NCBI RefSeq assembly: GCF_037038585.1
Contig: NC_092520.1
Coordinates: 16,313,001-16,377,000, forward strand
Length of the DNA: 64,000 bases
Direction of reading: 5' to 3'
Source of the DNA: Patagioenas fasciata
Taxonomy: Eukaryota > Chordata > Aves > Columbiformes > Columbidae
Positions 25,801 to 35,930 of this stretch are shown piece by piece. The translations under genes and the position numbers were made by a program. Position 1 is the stretch's first letter; each line of letters opens with the position of its first letter. A model generated the notes under the pieces. It did no database searches. It was not told where the DNA came from and worked only from the letters and a program-made list of their open reading frames with translations.

Positions 25801-28800
25801 CAGCTGCAGCATGGAAGGGTCGGTGCAACAGCAGAGGTAAAGCAATTCGGGCCACAGGATTAGTTGCAGTGTTGGGCCTAAAAATTTTGAGTGGACAAAC
25901 TCCAATGCTTGTTCCCACCGTGACCCAGAGAAGGTGGTGTGGGGGCAAGCGTCTCCACCTTCATTTTTCACAACAATACAGAACCAAACCAAGGAAATAC
26001 CCAACTCAAAACAATGCGCTGAAGAACCAAATACTGGTAAAGGGCAGGGAAAGGGGATCAAAAACGTTTTTGTCAGCTGACTCTTTTCCCGTTTAAGGTC
26101 AGGCGCGGATGCAGCTAAAACCAGCGCTGCCTGCGGCTGGCGGGCGGCTGGAGGCAGCCGAGCATCCTGCGGAACCCCACGGCGCCGCCCGGTACCCCCC
26201 GCGCTTCCGGGGCCTCTCGCGGTTTTGTTGCTACAGTGTGTAAGAAGTCATGAGTTGGAGACAATTCGGATAAGCAAACTTTCAAAACGGCAAAATCAGG
26301 CCAGTTCCTCCAGCTTTATAACTGGAATTCTGCTTCCAGAAGCGCTGTTCAGCCACAGGAAATGAATATCAGTGTTTGTGCTGAATCCAGAGGCAGATGC
26401 AGGGTATGTGATGGGGGTAGCTCTGCTACTTGTTGAAAACAAACAGGACCAGATTTTTAAATGGACCTGATTTTGCCAGATGCTGCAAAAATCAACACAG
26501 TGGATAAGACCCATGAACCTTAATATTAGGAATCTGTAGTCTCCAGCTCAGGCACGCACCAGATTACTATTCTCTGTAGAAGAAGTCTGGTAGAAGAACC
26601 ATACACGGGTGACTGGCACTGCTCATTCAGTTCCCTGCATGTGACAGAAGTCAACCTGCCCAGTCCCACAATCATGTATAAGACGAACTAAGGACTCACA
26701 TGTTTTATACCTAGTCTAACTAAACCTTATGCTGCAGAAAGATGTTGGTACATAAACTCACATTTACACATTTGTTTTGGGGACACTTCAAAAGTTATAT
26801 AAAAATTAGGTCTGGCATCTTTCCCTTTCAAGTTTGAGGCATAGCAGGAAAGCAGAAGAGTTTTATATCCCCATTCCACTTTTGCTGTTTTAAAAAGCAA
26901 AAAGTACAGAAGCACTGATAATGCACAGTCCATCAGAACGACCTCTGACTTCCACAGTAACCTCTAAGCAACCCAACTGAGCTGACAGTTGAGGTGCTGC
27001 AATAGTTACAGCAGAAATGTTAGAGAAGCAACCTAAATATAACCATTCCCTAGATAGTTTCCACCATCAGGATACTTGTTCTTCTCAGCTGAAATAGATG
27101 AAACTCAAAATCTGGAAAATTAAAACAAGAACAACTGCCTGATCCCAAATCTTTTGTAATATTTACCAGGCAATTTTGACAAACTATAAATTCAAACCCC
27201 TGCTATCTATAAACATTATATGTCTTTTCCCTTTGGCACAATGATTCATTTGGGGGCCTACTTTTTAAGTGACATTCTTGAGCTATCATGAAGGCTATTG
27301 CTTCATCCTGACAGAGGTCAGGCAGGATTATCTCAGCAACCTTTTGGACAGGTCCTCATGCCTTAGTATTGTGAAATTACCTCACAGTCTTGCAAATGAA
27401 AGCATAAACGCTGTTGCATATATGCTTAAGGAAATGACATGGACCCAAGTAACTGATTTTCAATCCTTGTCAACTTGAGATTGAAAAAATACACCTTTTG
27501 CCATCATCCAAGAATCTAAGAGAAGGAGATACACTGAAATCAGAACACCATGCCCATTTTCAGGTCTGGAGGCTGCTGCTGCTGCTCACTTTTTGTACTG
27601 CAAGTAGTTTACGGCCAGGTGAGCTCCTGGCAGATGCTGGTAGCTATCTTAACAGAGCAGGAAGGGCTGGGAGCAGCGTCCTGCCAGGGACCGTGGATTC
27701 TCCTTACTCGCTTGAGTATCAAGAAGGCAGATGGATTTTACACTGGAGTTTTCCTAAACAATAACATTTTGGTGATGTTTCTACCACTGATTTGCCCAAC
27801 ACATAGAAACTAATTCTCCAGCAGAGTAAAGGAACGGCATTATATTGAAATAACCAGCCTGCCCCAAAATCATGGCTGGAATGAGGACAAAGCTACTGCC
27901 ACTTTCTCTTTTTGCAAATCATTGTATTTGATGTGTTTCACACTTTCTCCTGTAGTGTTCATTAGTGAACCACAAACTTTTGCTGAAACCAACACAAATC
28001 TCAATAGTAGTTTCTGGAAGTTTCTGAGTAAGCGGGCAGAAAAAAAAAAAAGATACTTCAACAGATACATTAGACTGAGCCTTAAAAGGGCAGAACTGCT
28101 CTCAACATATTATAAATGGGGTCTAGACAATAAATTCATATATACAGCAAGATCTATATTTGACTGTCAAAAGTTAGATGAGATCATCCCTGCCCCAGGA
28201 GGCAGCGCTGACTGGAGACTGAGTTAAACCAGCATGTACACTCAGGAAGTCGCACGATAAAAGACAGATCAGGCCAATCTTATATCAAATGAAATGGCAG
28301 CCTATCGTTGTAAAATGGAGGCCATAAAGCAGTAAACAGGTTATATGTAAACTTCTTCAAAAAAAGCTTGTGTTTTTTGGAAGGGCAGTTATAAAGCTGT
28401 TTACATTCCTAATTTTACTTTTTTTTTTTTTTTTGGTATCAATGTATATTATAGTTTCACCAGATTAAACGATAGCATATTAACACTGCTAGATTGACTG
28501 ATATTCCTCAATGTTATTCATGACAGGTTAATTTTGGTACCTGTCTTTTGGCTTATTTTGGAAAATTGCGGGGTGTTGGATGGGTCAGTTCGCTCTTCTG
28601 AAAAGGCAACTCTGGCATCTGAGACTTTTGTATCTCACATTTTATTTGAGTGCATGTTGACGACTATCCCCTCAATCTGTTCTTCTACTATCAGAGTTAA
28701 AGCACAAGAAAACAGGAGGCTGTGTATCAGTCACTAGAAAGAGGCATTGCTGCAAATCCCTGACAGAACTGTGACAAAACACACCATCTGTCCCAACAGT

Positions 28801-29611
28801 AAAACCACGGTGACCCCAAAGCTATTAAAAGCCACACGCCACAGTTACAACACGCCTCGGAGAACGGCATCAAGAAAGGTAAGGAAAGCGTTTCCTTCCA
28901 GTCTGACGCTGTCTGGGGTCCCGTGGCTTCCCCGGCTTCTCCGTGACCTGCTCGTCCGGACACCGACGGGGCCGGTCCCCGCTCCGCGACACTCGGGGGG
29001 TCGGGGCACATCTGCGGGCCCGCACCGCTGGGACACGGCACAGGGGCCACGGGTGAACTTTGGGGTGCGCGGGACGGCCGCGGGGCGTGTCTGTACATCC
29101 CTCCGTTGTGTGTAAGCATTCACATGCACACTCCAAAACTTTGTTTTTTCCAAGTATTATTGTTTCTACGTCAAAAGCATCCTGAATATTAAGCATATCA
29201 CCCCGTTTCGGTCACGAGTCCGCTCTAGAGAAACCGGCCATGTGCACGGCGCAACCTCAGCTCTTGTTTCAAAGAGGGAAAGAAAAAAACCCAACAAACC
29301 TCCCAACTTCCTCGCAGCTGGAAACCCGAGCGAAGGGGCATCCGGCGGGGCAGCGAGGGCGCAGTCCGCACCCCCGACCCCGCTCCCAGCCCCACGGCGA
29401 GTCCCGGGTCCGCCCGGCGGGGATGCCGCAGCAGCCAGCGGACCGCGGTCCCCGTGCCGGCGGAGCGGAGCAGCGGCAGCGCCGCCGCCCGCTGTGCCCG
29501 TCCCGCCCGCCCGTCCCCCCGCGGCCGCTACTCACGGGAGCCGGGGACGAACAGCAGTAGCAGCAGCGCTGCCGCCTGCAGCGCGCAGAGAGCGCCGGAG
29601 AGGAGCCGCAT
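13856..29611 (-). CDS. TMEM123: Transmembrane protein 123 (porimin), seven coding exons
   Basis: The gene encodes a type I membrane mucin; human porimin was described as a receptor inducing oncotic cell death. I joined seven exons: 29536-29611, 28541-28597, 23947-24003, 21843-21908, 17387-17572, 15812-15965 and 13856-13880. They total 621 nt (206 residues plus stop), close to the 208 residues of the human protein. Every internal exon up to the TM exon starts and ends in phase 1. Layout: signal peptide (1 to about 25), Ser/Thr-rich mucin stem (26-147) with N-x-S/T sequons such as NNSS, NTT and NIT, the segment FDLGSFVGG leading into one membrane helix (about 167-184), then a short basic tail ending RTIDEHDAII. 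The tail and membrane segment closely match the mammalian protein and carry the identification. The stem is poorly conserved, so the exon choice there rests on splice sites and phase. Weakly conserved or alternative stem exons may have been missed. Confidence 0.9.
15812..15965 (-). CDS. TMEM123: TMEM123 exon with transmembrane segment
   Basis: The acceptor is TTTTCTTTTCAG|CC and the donor AGAACCAT|GTAAGT. It encodes ATSKSEAVVTKTSRFDLGS, then the membrane helix FVGGIVLTLGLLVILYFGC, then KTYHSRRGIQYRT. The human equivalent is FDTGSFVGGIVLTLGVLSI followed by YSRRGIRYRTID. Confidence 0.95.
17387..17572 (-). CDS. TMEM123: TMEM123 large mucin-stem exon
   Basis: The acceptor is CATTTCCCAG|GT and the donor GTTACAG|GTGAGT. 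The 186-nt exon is in phase 1 at both ends. About half of the encoded residues are Ser or Thr, for example TSTTHLTSPSQPTNTT and TSSQLNITVVTT, as expected of an O-glycosylated stem. Confidence 0.85.
18000..21842 (-). other. TMEM123 intron, no exon recognised
   Basis: Part of the 4.3-kb intron between the 17387 and 21843 exons. It holds an A run at 20372-20387 and a small CAA repeat near 20227. No coding or repeat-family similarity was found. The remaining TMEM123 introns (13881-15811, 21909-23946, 24004-28540, 28598-29535) are similar. Confidence 0.5.
21843..21908 (-). CDS. TMEM123: TMEM123 mucin-stem exon
   Basis: This 66-nt exon lies between ATTTTTTCCACTAAG-type and GTACGT splice signals on the reverse strand. 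It encodes ENSSSPASTVISSTQ and STTTSTA, with phase 1 at both ends. Confidence 0.78.
23947..24003 (-). CDS. TMEM123: TMEM123 mucin-stem exon
   Basis: This 57-nt exon encodes ETNNSSTPAPSTLTPGLKQ and ends CAAG|GTAATA. The acceptor AG is preceded by a pyrimidine tract made of CTT triplets (24018-24040 on the forward strand), 15 bases away. Phase 1 at both ends fits its neighbours. Confidence 0.75.
26098..26225. promoter_or_regulatory. Small CpG-rich patch in TMEM123 intron 2
   Basis: A ~125-bp stretch with more than a dozen CpG dinucleotides stands alone in AT-rich intron. It contains GCGGGCGGC, CGGCGCCGCCC and CCGCGCTTCCGGGGC. The ETS-like CTTCCGG at 26204-26210 and the isolated CpG density suggest an internal promoter or enhancer. 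No transcript evidence is available here. Confidence 0.35.
28541..28597 (-). CDS. TMEM123: TMEM123 second coding exon
   Basis: The acceptor is TTGCCTTTTCAG|AA and the donor AAAGACAG|GTACCA. The 57-nt exon encodes QERTDPSNTPQFSKISQKT and joins exon 1 and the 23947-24003 exon in phase. There is no independent protein similarity, so support is from splice sites and frame only. Confidence 0.68.
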
Positions 29612-30190
29612 GGCCGCGAAGGAGCCGGCGGGCTCGGAGCACACGCACGGTGCTGCTGCCCGGGCCGGCGCGGCGGGGCGGGACGGGCCGGGGGCGCGTC
29701 CTGCGCGGAGGCGGCCGCTGCTGGTCCCGCCTGCGGGCGCAGCCGTGATCCCCGCCCCGCGGTGCCGCCCCCTCAGCGCACGCCGGGGTCCGCCCGAGCA
29801 CCCGCGGTGGGGCCTCAGTCCTCTCCTCCGCGGCGTGTCCCTCCGGGGTCCCCTCTCTCCCGGCGGTGTTGCAGCAGGCCAGGCGGCACCGTGTCGCGGT
29901 GTCCGTGCGGAGGGACCGGTAAGCAGAGAAGTCTGCGCTTCACGACGCGCGGACCGGGGGTGGTGCCCGAGTGGCGCCCCGGTGGGTTCGTGAGCACCCG
30001 GGGAGACGGGATCGAGTCCCGGGAGCGCTGCCCGCAAACAACGCTCGTGGTCATTAGTGTGAGACAGCACATTTCCTGAAGAGCTTTTTAATATCTCCCA
30101 CCAGAGCCTCAACAGCGCGGGATTATCCCCCTCGTTAACACCTGAACAACGCCGGGTTACCGGTGCGCTGCCTCTGACTGCAGCTCGCCC
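28890..30190. promoter_or_regulatory. CpG island promoter of TMEM123
   Basis: GC- and CpG-dense DNA flanks the TMEM123 first exon on both sides, with many GGCGG/CCGCC boxes between 29450 and 29780. It lacks a TATA box, which fits a housekeeping CpG-island promoter firing on the reverse strand from roughly 29.62-29.75 kb. The exact start is inferred. Confidence 0.75.
29536..29611 (-). CDS. TMEM123: TMEM123 first coding exon, signal peptide
   Basis: The start codon at 29609-29611 sits in a good context (GCGGCCATGC). The exon encodes MRLLSGALCALQAAALLLLL and FVPGS, a classical hydrophobic signal peptide, and ends CTCCC|GTGAGT. The frame is open for about 500 nt upstream, but that DNA is extremely GC-rich and only this Met opens a signal peptide. 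Confidence 0.88.
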
Positions 30191-31669
30191 TGCACGTCTG
30201 CGTTACATGGTGCTGGAGGCGCTTTACTGTCGTGATGTTCAGTCTCTGCTTAAGTGTTGCTGATTATCATGCAGTCTGGTTGTGTTTTATGCTAAATCAC
30301 CAGAGCTAACGCTGTAGAAGTATTATGAAATTTCCCTGTGCACTTAGAAAAGTTTTATATGTCGTTAATTGTGAAATAAACTGCAAAGCTAGTAGGGAAA
30401 AGTGAAAGATAACAACCGTGTTCAAGTCTTTCAGATTTTTCTTGCGTACTTCTGGTATAAAGTTGATGTTAGGAATTTATTTTTCAAAGGGAATTTATTA
30501 ATATTTTCTTAAGCATGACAGCAACTAGAAAATTATTTATCAAAGGAAGGGAAAATAAGCACTGCTTTCTAATAAATTAGAGAAAAATACTTGTAATGTG
30601 GATGACTCTGGGATCCTCGTCAAAGCCACAGCAGAATATTTAACATGTATCACTGCATTTAAGTTGCTGCAGGGCACTGATGTTTCCACATCAAGCGATG
30701 CATCTGAGCCAGAAGGAACATGGCTGGCCCAGGCACGCGTGGGCAGCCTGGGAAACTGTGCTTGGGTACTGTGTGAAACCTGGTTCCCTTCCCTCATGAC
30801 AGAATTATCCTTTTACATGCATTTGCTCCGGAAGTCTCAGCAAGCGAGTGATAAACTAAAATGCTGAATAAAGATTTTGTTGTTGTTCTAGCCTAATTAG
30901 GCCCCATAGTTTGCATTTTCTGAAAACAGGTTCTTGTGTTATACTTCTGACATTTTCTTATGCCTTTGTTCCATGTTATTTCCTGTGTAGTTCTTGTAAC
31001 TAAGGTACCTGAAAACCAACGTGCATCTTTTTCCTGTGAATTTTCTGATATGATCCTTCAAAGCTTTTCTTTCTTGATGGCAGTAGGAGTAATAACTGCA
31101 GCAAGCCTAACTCTCATGAAGCTTAGAAATCCTAATAATCCATATGTTACTAAGTATAAGGGCCTCCATTTGGTTATAGAGGCAAAGCTTATAGGGAGAA
31201 AGAATATTAAACTAACATATATTTAGAAGATAAAGGTATTAATTATGTAAGTCCTTCAGCTTTTGCACAACTCCAGTGAACATCAGGATTAGAACAGACT
31301 GGAAGCAATTTATTTTGGAACAGCGTATTTAACATTGCTCAACTTGTGTATCTGCAGGAAAAGAGTAGTTACATGGAACAAGGAGAAGACAAAGGCTTGT
31401 GGGCATTAGCTACGTAACTCCCCGTAGAAGTAATGAGTTAGTAGGAACTGAGACATGTTGCGAAAGGTCTTATACTGCGTAAAGGGAAAGGTGTTGTAAG
31501 GTCTTGCGTTGATTGCTTTGCTGTGATCTTGTTCCATTTGCTGTTTCTAGTTCTGTGGGAGGAGAATTTCTGGCAATGTGTCTGGAGGTGGCTGGGAGTT
31601 GTCTGTATGCTGAGAAGGAAACAATTTGGGAAAATTTAGTGGAAGTTATCATCTTCTTTTGATATATGA
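30191..31669. other. Intergenic DNA upstream of TMEM123
   Basis: AT-rich DNA outside the CpG island. No coding frame resembles a known protein and no repeat was recognised. Confidence 0.5.
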
Positions 31670-31674
31670 TGTAA

Positions 31675-32330
31675 TGTCGAGGGTTAAGATTGCGGGGTGA
31701 CAATCAAACCCTGGCAGATGTATTGTTAACCTCCTCTCCCCTCACCTCCCCCTTTTGCCCCTCCCTTTCCCCCCTTCCCACTCAGCACAGGTGATGGGGA
31801 GGGAAAGAAGGACAGAGAGAAGAGAGTTGGAAAAATTAAAGATGTTTTACTAATGCTACTAATAAGAATAGAGAAAATAATACAAAATATACAAAACCAA
31901 TCTTGAAAGTCTCAACAACTGCAAAGCCAGCACCCAAAGTCCTGGATTAGACTCTGCAGCCAACCGGAGCTGGATTCAGTCTCTCACTAGGCCTCAGTTC
32001 GCAGGGACGACCAGCAAGGTCCTCTCTTAATGTTGGCCATAAGCAGATGGGAAAAGGGAAAAGGGATAAGATCCACGTGATCTCCCACTTTTATATGAAG
32101 TATTCACGTGAATGGAATGTTATACACCATTGGTCAGTCTCTTGGTCACCTGTTTCTTGTTACCCCTCTCGCGAGATGTCCATCCGTACTTATCAATAAG
32201 TTTGCATTCCATTGCTAGGTTTACCAAAAGATGTGTCTGGTTCTCCAAGAAAATGCAGCTAATATGAAGGCTTTAGCTGACAGGCAAAATTCACTAAAAG
32301 AGAAACTTGTTTTTTAACAAAATCAGGACA
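31675..32330 (-). mobile_element. Solo LTR of an ERVL-like endogenous retrovirus
   Basis: The element is 656 bp and bounded by a perfect 5-bp direct repeat TGTAA (31670-31674 and 32331-32335). On the reverse strand it begins TGTCCTGATTTTG and ends CCTCGACA, so TGTC/GACA form terminal inverted repeats. A TATA box (TATAAA at 32090-32095, reverse strand) lies inside, as in U3. The TGTCCTG start and 5-bp duplication are typical of avian ERVL-class LTRs. No gag, pol or env sequence is adjacent, so it is a solo LTR left by recombination. It is non-coding. Confidence 0.87.
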
Positions 32331-32644
32331 TGTAATTAAGTATTTCCCATATGGATTTCTACATAAAAGTAAGTTTGGATAGGTATTTTCTTTCTTCTTT
32401 TTTTTACCTATTTTGTATGGGATATTCAGTGTCAGAGAGCAGCAAGAATGTAGCTGCTCCACAGTGCAGATGAGCTGGGTGCTGAGGGTGACCACAGTAG
32501 CTCACCCACCGGGGCACAGTCCCACAGGACCTGAGCAGCATGGAGTGGTGATTGTGGCAGCGTCCACCAGCGGTCTCAGACAAGTCAAGGTGATGAGCCT
32601 GATGCAGGAAGTTCAGCTGGGAACAGCAAGAGATGGCTCAGAAA

Positions 32645-32812
32645 CAGCTCCAGAGCAGAGTTAATTCTCAAGGATGATCAATAAACAACAGAAACACCCA
32701 GTGGGAACAGCGAAATGTCTTATTCGACAGCTCCAGGGCAGGGTTAACTCACACAGATGATCAACGAAAAACAGAAACACCCAACTGGAATAAGAAAACC
32801 TCTCTTTATTCA
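32645..32812. repeat. Two-copy 83-bp tandem repeat
   Basis: CAGCTCCAG.GCAG.GTTAA starts at 32645 and again at 32728, and the copies share GATGATCAA and CAGAAACACCCA. A partial third unit appears upstream at about 32614-32644 (CAGCTGGGAACAGCAAGAGAT). The copies differ at roughly one base in five. The repeat family was not recognised. Confidence 0.75.
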
Positions 32813-34851
32813 CATGTGGAACCTGATCCTCAGGAAGGACCTGTAAAGGAAACCCTGGGAAACAGAAATACCAATTGCACTCTGTATTGAAAACAGACTC
32901 AGTATTTACTCAGTGAAAGTTCTATGACCGCTGTAGTTTTCCATACAGCTCATCAACTATTAACCCATTGTTGTTCCACAGATGCTCACTTCTGTAAACT
33001 GTGATCCCTTCTAGTGGGATCCACTTCTAGTCTTCCTCTCTTAAGGTGTTTGAGGAATATTAATTTAGGTTACACCCAGAACAGTCATTCCTGCCTGTAC
33101 CTAGGTTGTTGTCTGCCATGTATGGATCCAACTTGGAAAAAGATTTTTTTCCCCACCTCAACATATCTTATACCAAAAATTATAAATGACACCTTGCTTT
33201 ACAAATCATGTCATTTTTATATTCTTAGACATCAGAGTTAAAGGAACACTCTTAGCTAACAGCGAAGTATTTCTCATCAGAAGAAGACAGGAACATGCAA
33301 CATGTTTTGCTGAAATACTGGCAAGGGTAGCTTTAATTCATGCTTCTTCACAATGCAAAGTTAACACTTGAGCTCTGTAGAAGGACAGATAAGAACCAAG
33401 GTTCACCAAACTGGCAATCTACTTCATCAGGCGCATTAGCAAATTTGCATTTGTTTGGATTTCTTCATGCATACTTTTTAAAGAGTAAGGAATTAAATTT
33501 TAAAATATGTTGGCACTACCAGGATTAGCCGTATTTTTGTTAAGCAACAGCACCCTGTGAATGAATACTGGCATTTCTTTGGCCCAGAAGTGAATAACTG
33601 AGTGAAAATCAACCATAATTCAAGTATTTCAGTCAGAAATGTCTGTTGTTTGAAAAGCTTTTAGCTTTATGAACTTTCTATTCCTGAACAGCTTTAAATT
33701 TTCCAATCCATACACCAGATTTTTTATCACTGTATTGTTCTCTCTGTGTGAACCTCCTGATGACTTTTTTGTTCTACGAGCTGTACGAGACTAGCTCCTA
33801 TAGTGAATTCTGTTCTAGAACTCCATAGTGGTGTATTTCTGTGGCTGCTGTGCCTGGCACACGGCTTCGCACGCAGGTCCTGAGGAGAGCACCTGTTCAG
33901 CCAGGGACCTGGTGGAGGATCAGGCCTGCTATGGAGTGTGCTCAGGAGTTGGGATATGTATGGTCAGGAACATGGGAAGCGTACCCACCTAGTCCTTAGC
34001 TGCCTTTCCCTGTTGCCTTGCACTCGATGAGTACGAAACTGAATGCAACAACTACCCACTTCTCACATAGTGTAGTGGTTGTCAGAAGTAAAAAAGACTT
34101 CCTGTCGTAATTGACCTGATTTGAATGGGTAATTTAAGTTGTAAAAATAGAATGCTTTCCTTTTATACAGCAGTTTTTCCACACACATGAAGACACATCA
34201 TGAAAATTAAGTGAATTAAGTGTAGTGGACTTTTTGAATACTCAGTTTCCAGTGAAAGTGCACAGGTACTTTAGTGAGTGGGAGTTTAAGATGCTCAGCA
34301 AGACAGCTAATATCTTGCTGTTGTGCTGTGACGGAAAGAGGAGGTTGTTGGCTGAGTGCCATGCAACTGCCTTACAGAAGTGACACTAAATTGTTCCTAA
34401 TGGTGTAAACTAGGAAAAAATAAAATCAACCAAACAAAACAAACCAAAACCAAACCAAACAAGAGAATAGCCTAATTGGAACTTCAGGTGAATTTCAGTG
34501 ATCCAGAAGTGGGTGATTGATTTGGGAGCTTGGCCGGTTTGATGGGATAAAGAAACAACTCTTCTGACAAAATCCATTACAGGACGTTAATAGCACAGCC
34601 CTTGGTGAAGTTGTCTGTCAGTTTTACACTGTCCTGGACAGGGATATTTATATATTTGGCATGGACAATGTTGCCTCCTCCAGCATTTGGCAGGTAGCAC
34701 TTGGACACGTCTGAGTTTCAATGAAGGCTGACCCCAGCTGGCTTCTGTGATTTGATTCAGAACTTGGGTATTACTGTATGTCTATGCAGAGAGAGAGGGA
34801 GCTCGTAGCAATAGATATGAACCCCACTGCTGTCTGATATATTAGAATTGT
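32813..34851. other. Intergenic DNA, nothing recognised
   Basis: No gene found. A short A/C-rich simple stretch (AACCAAAC-type) is at 34428-34462. Confidence 0.5.
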
Positions 34852-35730
34852 ACAATCGTAGAATCATTTTGATTGGAAGAGACCCTTAAGATCATAGAGT
34901 CCAACCATAACCTAACTCTGGCACTAAACCATGTCCCTAAGAACCTCGTCTAAAGCCTTTTAAACACCTCCAGGGATGGTGACTCCACCACTTCCCTGGG
35001 CAGCCCGTTCCAAAGCCTGACAACCCTTTCCATGGAGACTTTTTACCTAAATCAAATCTAAACCTCCCCTGGCAGAACTTGAGGCCGTTTCCTCTTGTCC
35101 TATTACTTGCTACTTGGGAGAAGAGACCAACCCCCTCCATGCTACAACCTCCTTTCGGGTAGTTGTAGACAGCGATAAGGTCTCCCCTCAGCCTCCTTTT
35201 CTCCAGGCTGAACAGCCCCAGGTCCTTCAGCTACTCCTCATCAGACTTGTGCTCCAGGCCCCTCACCAGCTTTGTCTCCCTCCTCTGAACTCTCTCTAGT
35301 ATTTCAATGTCTTTCTTACGATGAGGGGCCCAAAACTGAACACAGGATTCAAGGTGCGGCCTCACCAGTGCTGAGTGCAGGGCGATGATCACTGCCCTGG
35401 TCCTGCTGGCCACACTATTCCTGATACAAGCCAGGATACTGTTGGCTTTTTTGGCCACCTGGGCACACTGCTCCTCATATTCAGCTGCTGTCAATCAACA
35501 CCCCCACATCCCTCTCTGCCAGGCACTTTCCAGCCACTCTTCCCTGAGCCTGTAGCGCTGCCTGGGGTTGTTGTGACCCAAGTGCAGGACCCGGCACTTG
35601 GCCTTGTTAAACCTCAGACAGTTGGCCTCAGCCCAATGATCCAGCTGGCCCAGATCCCTCTGTATGGCCTTCCCACCCTCCAGCAGATCAACACTCCCAC
35701 CCAATTTGGTGTCATCTGCACACTTACTGA
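34852..35730 (-). mobile_element. 5'-truncated CR1, reverse orientation
   Basis: The 3' end lies at about 34855 (complement of ATGATTCTACGATT). Reverse-strand frames give [37 protein letters not shown] and, near the 5' edge, [18 protein letters not shown]. The copy begins just after the reverse-transcriptase ADDTKLG box (about 35705-35725), so the catalytic core is missing. It is closely similar to the copy at 52432-53181. It abuts the contactin fossil at 35773. Confidence 0.92.
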
Positions 35731-35772
35731 GGGTATAAAAGGCTCAAGGAGCTTCTTTCTTTTTTTCCTAAG

Positions 35773-35930
35773 GTGGCTTTGAAATGGAACTGAAATCAAC
35801 ATTGAAAGTGCTTATTGCTACGTTTTCATGGGAGGAGGTTTGATCATCAACAACCCCAGTGAAATGAAGGATTCTGGACAGTATCAGTGTTTAACCACCA
35901 ACATGTTTGGTGATACATTAAACAGAGAGT
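35773..35930 (+). pseudogene. Fossil contactin Ig-domain exon, CNTN5-like
   Basis: A pyrimidine tract and CCTAAG precede a frame reading WL*NGTEINIESAYCYVF, then GGGLIINNPSEMKDSGQYQC, then LTTNMFGDTLNRE. This is the second half of the first Ig domain of a contactin: the D-S-G-x-Y-x-C signature, the NGTEI strand and the NPSE turn agree best with CNTN5 (human WLRNGTEIDLESDYRY and NPSEAKDSGHYQCLATN). An in-frame TGA at 35780-35782 sits where CNTN5 has Arg (CGA to TGA is one change). The usual end of the exon (ATLQFAY) is not recognisable. No flanking contactin exon was firmly found, and a CR1 lies immediately upstream. It is a dead single-exon duplicate, not a working gene. Confidence 0.72.

Noticed and set aside
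26296-26514. Reverse-strand frame with Ser/Thr-rich middle, considered as another TMEM123 stem exon
   Set aside because: No acceptor and donor pair keeps phase 1.
27870-28070. Reverse-strand frame with a TTGTGTTGGTTTCAG acceptor, considered as TMEM123 exon 2
   Set aside because: No fitting donor and no Ser/Thr-rich content. The exon at 28541-28597 satisfies phase and splice sites at both ends.
28727-29119. Overlapping frames on both strands in the CpG island
   Set aside because: Composition-driven openness, no domain or signal, overlapping in several frames.
29528-30112. Open frame of 194 codons running into the TMEM123 start
   Set aside because: It lies in very CpG-rich DNA where stops are rare, on both strands. 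The downstream Met with a signal peptide is the better start.
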